Shown piece after piece: positions 21,259 through 25,336 of a stretch of 25,336 nucleotides of DNA. Below the pieces are notes generated by a model, which was given only the letters and a program-made list of their open reading frames with translations, did no database searches and was not told the origin of the DNA. Origin of the DNA: Prevotellaceae bacterium UBA1710 (GTDB lineage Bacteria; Bacteroidota; Bacteroidia; Bacteroidales; Bacteroidaceae); the NCBI GenBank assembly GCA_002317355.1, contig DCJC01000033.1, forward strand, positions 4,135-29,470, given 5' to 3'. The position numbers were made by a program, and so were the translations under genes. The first letter of the stretch is position 1. Every line of letters begins with the position of its first letter.

Positions 21259-23349
21259 TTATCTTTCCCTATTAAGTTCCTCATGTGTCGGACTTCTATA
21301 CAGTCCCACATGGATCTTATTGTTCTTGCACTCATCAAGAGTATGAACTGGAGGCTCAAGGAATTCAGGTAAAGGCATCTTGTGAAGAGTCTGGAAATAG
21401 AGCACACAACCGTCTTTCCACCATTCCGCATCACGAGTCTGGGTCATTAGTCGAACCTGAACATCATGGAAATACTCAGAATCAATAGCACCTTCAAGAG
21501 AATTCCATTGACGCTGTAGCTGTCGTGCCTCATTCAAGCCATTCTGATAGCGATAGCATAACTCTTCCCAAACAGTACGACCTGTCTGACACTTATGATT
21601 CCAAGATACATGATGGAACCAAAGCAGATATTTGTCTGGACAAGTCTTCACATCCTCCATTACACCACCAAATGCAGGTGCATATTGCGATGTGTTGTCT
21701 GTGCCAGTTGCCTTTGTTCTATCAAAGCCGATACCATTCTCATCTGCTTGATTATAGAATACAGGGAGCCAATCTCTGCGTATCGGACGGTTATCCCATA
21801 CTCCAGGAGCATAGTGAGAATTACCAAACTGATGGGTGAGTCCTATCGGCATTTCATAATCCACAACAGCCTCCCTGCTTCTCATGAGCATTGACACAAC
21901 AGTTGCGTGTTGCTTCTCATTAAGGGTAGGGAAGGTGAGAGAAGTCCATTCGTCAGCAATCGTCTTTGCATCAAGATCAGGATTCCAAGCCATTCTTCCG
22001 AAAGCAAACCAGTTGGATTGTGCAAGCGGATGACCAGTCCAATTAGCATCGGTACCAGTATTTGCAACTCCAGCAATAGCGTTATAGCGAGCCTTGAGTT
22101 GGTTTTCCTTATAGTTGGCAAACTGATTGACCTCACCAAAGAATTCCTCCCACATAGTTCCGAGATATGCAAGATGATTTGCCTGACCAAGATATTCCTG
22201 AGTAATCTGGAACTCAGGCATTTCTGCTGTCTGTTGAAGAGCACCGAAGAGAGCATTGAATGGTTCACGAGGCTGGAAATCAATAGGACCGTTCTTTACC
22301 TGAATAATCACATTGTCAAGGAACTTACCATCAAGATGCTCAAACTCAAGTCGAGCCTGCTTTGCTCTATCTGGGTCAGTTGGGTTATTGATGAATGCTC
22401 TCCACATCACAAAACCTCCATAAGGACGAAGTGCGTTGGCGAGAAGATTAGCTCCATCAGCATGTGTTCGACCATAATCCATAGGTCCTGGCTGACCTTC
22501 GCTATTAGCCTTTACGAGGAAGCCGCCAAAGTCAGGTATCAAACCATATATTTCCTTTGCCTTATTCTTCCACCATAGTTGCACATCCTTATCCATAGGA
22601 TCTGCGGTAGAAAGACCACCAATTACCTTAGGACTTGAGAAATTAACAGCAAGATATACTCTTATTCCGTATGGACGAAGAGCATCTGCATATTCCTTTG
22701 TCATCTGTAGAACCTCAGAAGTAAGCATCTTTGGAGAGGCATTCACATTATTGAGTACAGCTCCATTGATACCAATTGAGGCACAAGCACGACCGTAAGT
22801 GTCATTTTTCAGAGGATTATTCTTGAGGTCACCAACAAGATTCTTACCTAAAGACTCAGGAAATCCATCAACATTCCAGAAGATACTCTTTCCCGCATAT
22901 CCTCTTTCGCTATTTCCATCAAGGTTATCCCAATGATTAAGAATACGATAATCATGGAATGGACTTTCCTTGATTTCCATATTCTGACTCGTCTTATTCA
23001 TTGTTTGCAACTGAAGCAAACGATAAGTGCCGTAAAGAAGACCTATGTCAGAAGGAGATGAAATGGTCGTCTTACCATCTTTTATCTGAATAGTATAGGC
23101 ATCACGTTTCATGCCTTTCACCTTGACTTGTTTCAGCAACACAGCACCACCTTTCCAAGCAGAAAGCTCGCGCTCTATAATATCCGTTGTTTTCGAACTC
23201 TTGACTTGCAAGGTAACTTGGGCATTTCCTGCACGTTCGTTATTCAACCATAGTCTTGAACCATCATCCGCATAAGCGTAAGACGACAGACTACAAGCAA
23301 TAGCGGCTATTGCAAAATGTCTCTTCATCGAGGAAAAACAATTGTTCAT
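21259..23349 (-). CDS. aguA: Secreted GH67 alpha-glucuronidase
   Basis: A 696-residue glycoside hydrolase family 67 enzyme that removes (4-O-methyl)-glucuronic acid from xylan-derived oligosaccharides. A signal peptide (about 1-27, ending AYA) points to the periplasm or surface. The N-terminal beta domain (about 30-130) precedes the barrel, which opens with the family hallmark YRILNHWDNLDG (134-145). Catalytic residues are visible: E284 in KANSEGQPGP (general acid), and D357 and E385 (FQITQEYLG) as the pair that activates water. Their spacing (73 and 28 residues) equals that of the Cellvibrio enzyme (E292, D365, E393). A start at 23328 (MKRHF) is possible, but the ATG at 23349 has the A-rich upstream sequence usual here. 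No SusC/SusD genes adjoin it. Confidence 0.95.
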   Translation of the reverse strand: MNNCFSSMKRHFAIAAIACSLSSYAYADDGSRLWLNNERAGNAQVTLQVKSSKTTDIIERELSAWKGGAVLLKQVKVKGMKRDAYTIQIKDGKTTISSPSDIGLLYGTYRLLQLQTMNKTSQNMEIKESPFHDYRILNHWDNLDGNSERGYAGKSIFWNVDGFPESLGKNLVGDLKNNPLKNDTYGRACASIGINGAVLNNVNASPKMLTSEVLQMTKEYADALRPYGIRVYLAVNFSSPKVIGGLSTADPMDKDVQLWWKNKAKEIYGLIPDFGGFLVKANSEGQPGPMDYGRTHADGANLLANALRPYGGFVMWRAFINNPTDPDRAKQARLEFEHLDGKFLDNVIIQVKNGPIDFQPREPFNALFGALQQTAEMPEFQITQEYLGQANHLAYLGTMWEEFFGEVNQFANYKENQLKARYNAIAGVANTGTDANWTGHPLAQSNWFAFGRMAWNPDLDAKTIADEWTSLTFPTLNEKQHATVVSMLMRSREAVVDYEMPIGLTHQFGNSHYAPGVWDNRPIRRDWLPVFYNQADENGIGFDRTKATGTDNTSQYAPAFGGVMEDVKTCPDKYLLWFHHVSWNHKCQTGRTVWEELCYRYQNGLNEARQLQRQWNSLEGAIDSEYFHDVQVRLMTQTRDAEWWKDGCVLYFQTLHKMPLPEFLEPPVHTLDECKNNKIHVGLYRSPTHEELNRER

Positions 23350-23399
23350 TTTCTTGATTAGTTTTTTTGTTTCAGTTATAAAAATATGAATGAGGAAAG

Positions 23400-23582
23400 C
23401 TACAAATCATAACTCTCTTCGTTCCTCTTTGCCGTATCTTCTATAGCCTTATCATGACCAGTAAGGGCAGCAAATGGAGCAAATTGAGCTGCTCTTTGAC
23501 TCATACTCATCTGTGGATGCTTCTTCGAAACATGATGAGGAAGATTTATTATGTCATCGTATTTTTCCATACAATTATTCAT
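23400..23582 (-). CDS. Short YolD-like protein next to a Y-family polymerase
   Basis: A 60-residue protein with a conserved block: KYDDIINLPHHVSKKHPQMS, then MSQRAAQFAPFAALTGHDKAIEDTA. This is characteristic of YolD-like proteins, which in Firmicutes are encoded beside SOS-induced Y-family polymerases. Here it follows the polymerase gene by about 92 nt on the same strand. It is shorter than the usual family form (about 90-110 residues) and lacks the C-terminal half, yet it ends in a normal stop. The start may instead be the ATG at 23570 (MEKYDD). Role unknown; modulation of translesion synthesis is inferred from context. Confidence 0.8.
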   Translation of the reverse strand: MNNCMEKYDDIINLPHHVSKKHPQMSMSQRAAQFAPFAALTGHDKAIEDTAKRNEESYDL

Positions 23583-23642
23583 GTTGTGGAATAAAGTTTA
23601 TGGGTGAAGGAATAGAGTTTGTGTCCATCAATACTATCAAAC

Positions 23643-23674
23643 CTTAATCTTTATTCCTTATTCCTTAATCCAAA
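23643..23674 (-). repeat. Type B heptamer repeat after the polymerase gene
   Basis: On the minus strand, TTTGGATTAAGGAATAAGG and AATAAAGATTAAGG begin directly after the TAA stop. The first ten bases (TTTGGATTAA) equal those after the lptE stop. Confidence 0.7.
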
Positions 23675-25207
23675 TTATGCTCTGTGGCCTCCTATCTGCT
23701 TGTTTCTATCCTTGGCAGTTGCTCCTTCGGCATAACTCGTTCCTTTCAGAATGGCATTCTTGCCAAAACGATGCTTGATAGAGAGAAGAGTCTCTTGCAT
23801 CTTGCGCTCTTTATCACGCTGAGCCTTTTTCTCTTCTTCTTTCTTTGCAAGAGCTTCATAGTCGGCAAAGAGGTCTAACTGCACGGGTTGAGATTGTTGG
23901 CAAGAAGCCTTTTCCTCTGGTATGATATGATTGGTTGTGATATTCAAGCGACGGATGAGCAGATTACGGTTAACTATCCTGTCATACAGCGACATAACAG
24001 CATCTATTATCTCTTTACTTGAAGATGAAAAGCCATCAAGATTAGCGGTTCCATGAGCATGCTTCGGAACTGTCCGACCATAATAATCTACAACCACATC
24101 ACCTTGATATGCAGAGGCATTATCGGGTTGAGAAAGACTTTCCCTGTCATATCCCACGGTCAGAATTAGCTGGTCGGCAACAAGTCGTTTATCTACAAGA
24201 TCAAGACTAATCGCATCAGCCATTTCCATAACCACATTTCTTGCCTTTTCGAATGTGTAAGGCTCATGGAGAACCTGACCGCTACTCATCGAACTACTCT
24301 CTGGCTTATATGCCTTGACATAATCCATTGTGCAAGGTTCCCAACCCCAGGCATGATCTATGAGAAGTTCGGCATTTATACCAAAGAGCTTATAGAGTAA
24401 ATCCTCATTCTCTATCGATGTGCGAGCTATCTTACCCATCGTGTCAATACCATACATTGCCAGTTTCTCCGCAATTCCTCTTCCTACGCGCCAAAAGCTT
24501 GTCAAAGGACGATGATCCCAAAGCAACTTGCGGTATGACATTTCGTCAAGTTCAGCAATACGAACTCCATCCTTATCAGCAGGAATATGTTTTGCCATAA
24601 TATCCATGGCGATCTTACAGAGATACATATTCGTGCCAATACCAGCTGTAGCCGTGATGCCTGTCTCACGGATGATATCGCCTATCATGGTTCGGGCCAA
24701 GGAATGAGCCTTTTCCATAGGATTATATTCCTGCGATTTATGAGGCAACGGACGGATATAATTAGTCACATCCATTATAACCTCATCTATGCTATAGACG
24801 TGTATGTCCTCTGGAGCCACATATCGAAGGTAGATGTCGTAGATACGAGTACTATATTCAATATAGAATGCCATTCTTGGAACAGCACGAATGAAGTCTA
24901 ATTCCCAGTCAGGATGTTGCTTTATCTCTGTATCGTTGGTTGATTTCCCTTTGAAACGATAACCAGGAATATTCATCCTTCGCTCGTTATTGACCTCTCT
25001 CACCCTCTGTACAGCCTCAAACAATCGTGCACGACCAGATATGCCATAAGCCTTGAGTGATGGCGAAACAGCAAGACAGATGGTCTTTTCCGTTCTGCTC
25101 TCATCAGCCACCACAAGGTTTGTGGTCAATGGATCAAGTCCTCTTTCCACGCATTCAACTGATGCATAGAATGACTTGAGGTCAATTGCTATGTATGTTC
25201 GAGACAT
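23675..25207 (-). CDS. Y-family (UmuC/DinB-type) translesion DNA polymerase
   Basis: A 510-residue error-prone polymerase that copies past damaged template bases. The catalytic acidic residues are in place: D9 in IDLKSFYASVE, and D141/E142 in YSIDEVIMDV. The fingers region has CLAVSPSLKAYGISGRARLFEA (44-65), and the thumb region has TATAGIGTNMYLCKIAMDIMAK and a helix-hairpin-helix-like segment (FWRVGRGIAEKLAMYGIDTMGKIA). A little-finger domain (about 300-425) and a charged C-terminal tail (about 445-510, lysine/glutamine-rich) follow; I see no clear beta-clamp motif. The long insertion with KGKSTNDTE (86-94) fits the subgroup linked to YolD-like genes. Its leader is a type D repeat. No LexA-type operator was recognised. 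Confidence 0.93.
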   Translation of the reverse strand: MSRTYIAIDLKSFYASVECVERGLDPLTTNLVVADESRTEKTICLAVSPSLKAYGISGRARLFEAVQRVREVNNERRMNIPGYRFKGKSTNDTEIKQHPDWELDFIRAVPRMAFYIEYSTRIYDIYLRYVAPEDIHVYSIDEVIMDVTNYIRPLPHKSQEYNPMEKAHSLARTMIGDIIRETGITATAGIGTNMYLCKIAMDIMAKHIPADKDGVRIAELDEMSYRKLLWDHRPLTSFWRVGRGIAEKLAMYGIDTMGKIARTSIENEDLLYKLFGINAELLIDHAWGWEPCTMDYVKAYKPESSSMSSGQVLHEPYTFEKARNVVMEMADAISLDLVDKRLVADQLILTVGYDRESLSQPDNASAYQGDVVVDYYGRTVPKHAHGTANLDGFSSSSKEIIDAVMSLYDRIVNRNLLIRRLNITTNHIIPEEKASCQQSQPVQLDLFADYEALAKKEEEKKAQRDKERKMQETLLSIKHRFGKNAILKGTSYAEGATAKDRNKQIGGHRA

Positions 25208-25245
25208 TGATAAATTAAAAGTGAAAAATGAAAAATTAAAAATAC
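25208..25245 (-). repeat. Type D AT-rich leader before the polymerase gene
   Basis: On the minus strand GTATTTTTAATTTTTCATTT and TTCACTTTTAATTTATCA directly precede the ATG. They resemble the leader at 16130-16174 in both sequence and position. Confidence 0.6.
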
Positions 25246-25274
25246 TTTGTGCAGCGATGCTGTCACTTTCAGAG

Positions 25275-25336
25275 CTAACTTGTATTTAAGGTGGGTTCGA
25301 CGAATTTGTTAGCCGCTTGATTGATGAGCCCCGAAG
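25275..25336 (-). CDS. Possible 3' end of an unidentified gene
   Basis: One minus frame entering from the right edge ends SGLINQAANKFVEPTLNTS before TAG, 67 nt upstream of the polymerase ATG. The composition is protein-like, but 19 residues cannot be assigned to a family, and a plus-strand frame over the same bases is also open. Confidence 0.25.
   Translation of the reverse strand, partial: SGLINQAANKFVEPTLNTS

Noticed and set aside
21907..22578. 223-codon plus-strand frame
   Set aside because: It is antisense to the GH67 catalytic domain.
25271..25312. GGTTCGA resembling a tRNA T-arm, with GCTAAC/GTTAGC flanks
   Set aside because: The paired unit is only about 38 nt and has no anticodon or D-arm, so it is not a tRNA or tmRNA end.

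Overview
The window looks like a chromosomal piece of a Bacteroidales genome, most likely Prevotella or Segatella. This is inferred from several things. Promoters match the Bacteroidetes pattern TTTG-N19/20-TAnnTTTG. Start codons follow A-rich stretches without strong Shine-Dalgarno sequences. The proteins include Bacteroidetes-type families: a glycosyltransferase/DUF4922 protein, a short Bacteroidetes LptE, and a secreted GH67 alpha-glucuronidase. I see no rRNA, tRNA, CRISPR array, insertion sequence or phage gene.

Layout. 1-2554 (minus) is the 5' two-thirds of a large multidomain gene: GT2 glycosyltransferase, HIT-like DUF4922, and the start of a SpoIID/LytB domain. It is cut by the window edge. 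A divergent intergenic region (2555-2904) holds a dispersed palindromic element and promoters in both directions. 2905-8095 (plus) is a housekeeping operon: rlmN, a PdxA-family gene that has lost its catalytic motifs, a sigma-54 activator without a sensor domain, lptE, a TPR-like gene and secG, closed by a terminator. 8229-9793 is a lemA/M48 protease pair, followed by the fluoride channel gene crcB. A 446-bp gap with three hairpin structures and a good promoter leads into etfB-etfA-acyl-CoA dehydrogenase. A MATE exporter and a SAM methyltransferase complete the plus-strand run at 16900.

17054-19908 (minus) reads in transcription order: hotdog thioesterase, DUF1294 membrane protein, alpha/beta hydrolase, nitroreductase, an unlisted 49-residue acidic protein coupled by TAATG, and a helical-repeat protein. 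20119-21057 (plus) is a bile-acid/sodium-symporter-type transporter. 21259-25207 (minus) holds the GH67 alpha-glucuronidase, a short YolD-like protein and a Y-family DNA polymerase. A possible 3' gene remnant lies at the right edge.

The most striking signal is outside the genes. Almost every gap carries short degenerate repeats whose class depends on position. GGATTAR heptamer runs begin at stop codons, always in the sense orientation (five of five). A roughly 90-bp AT-rich element ends exactly at the base before two different ATG codons. A 14-bp CACCTAACACCCAT unit recurs at three loci, one of them inside an open reading frame. A 119-bp palindromic element occurs twice with a 40/40 identical core. 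Together with the probable PdxA pseudoenzyme beside a sensor-less sigma-54 activator, these are the best leads for something undescribed.
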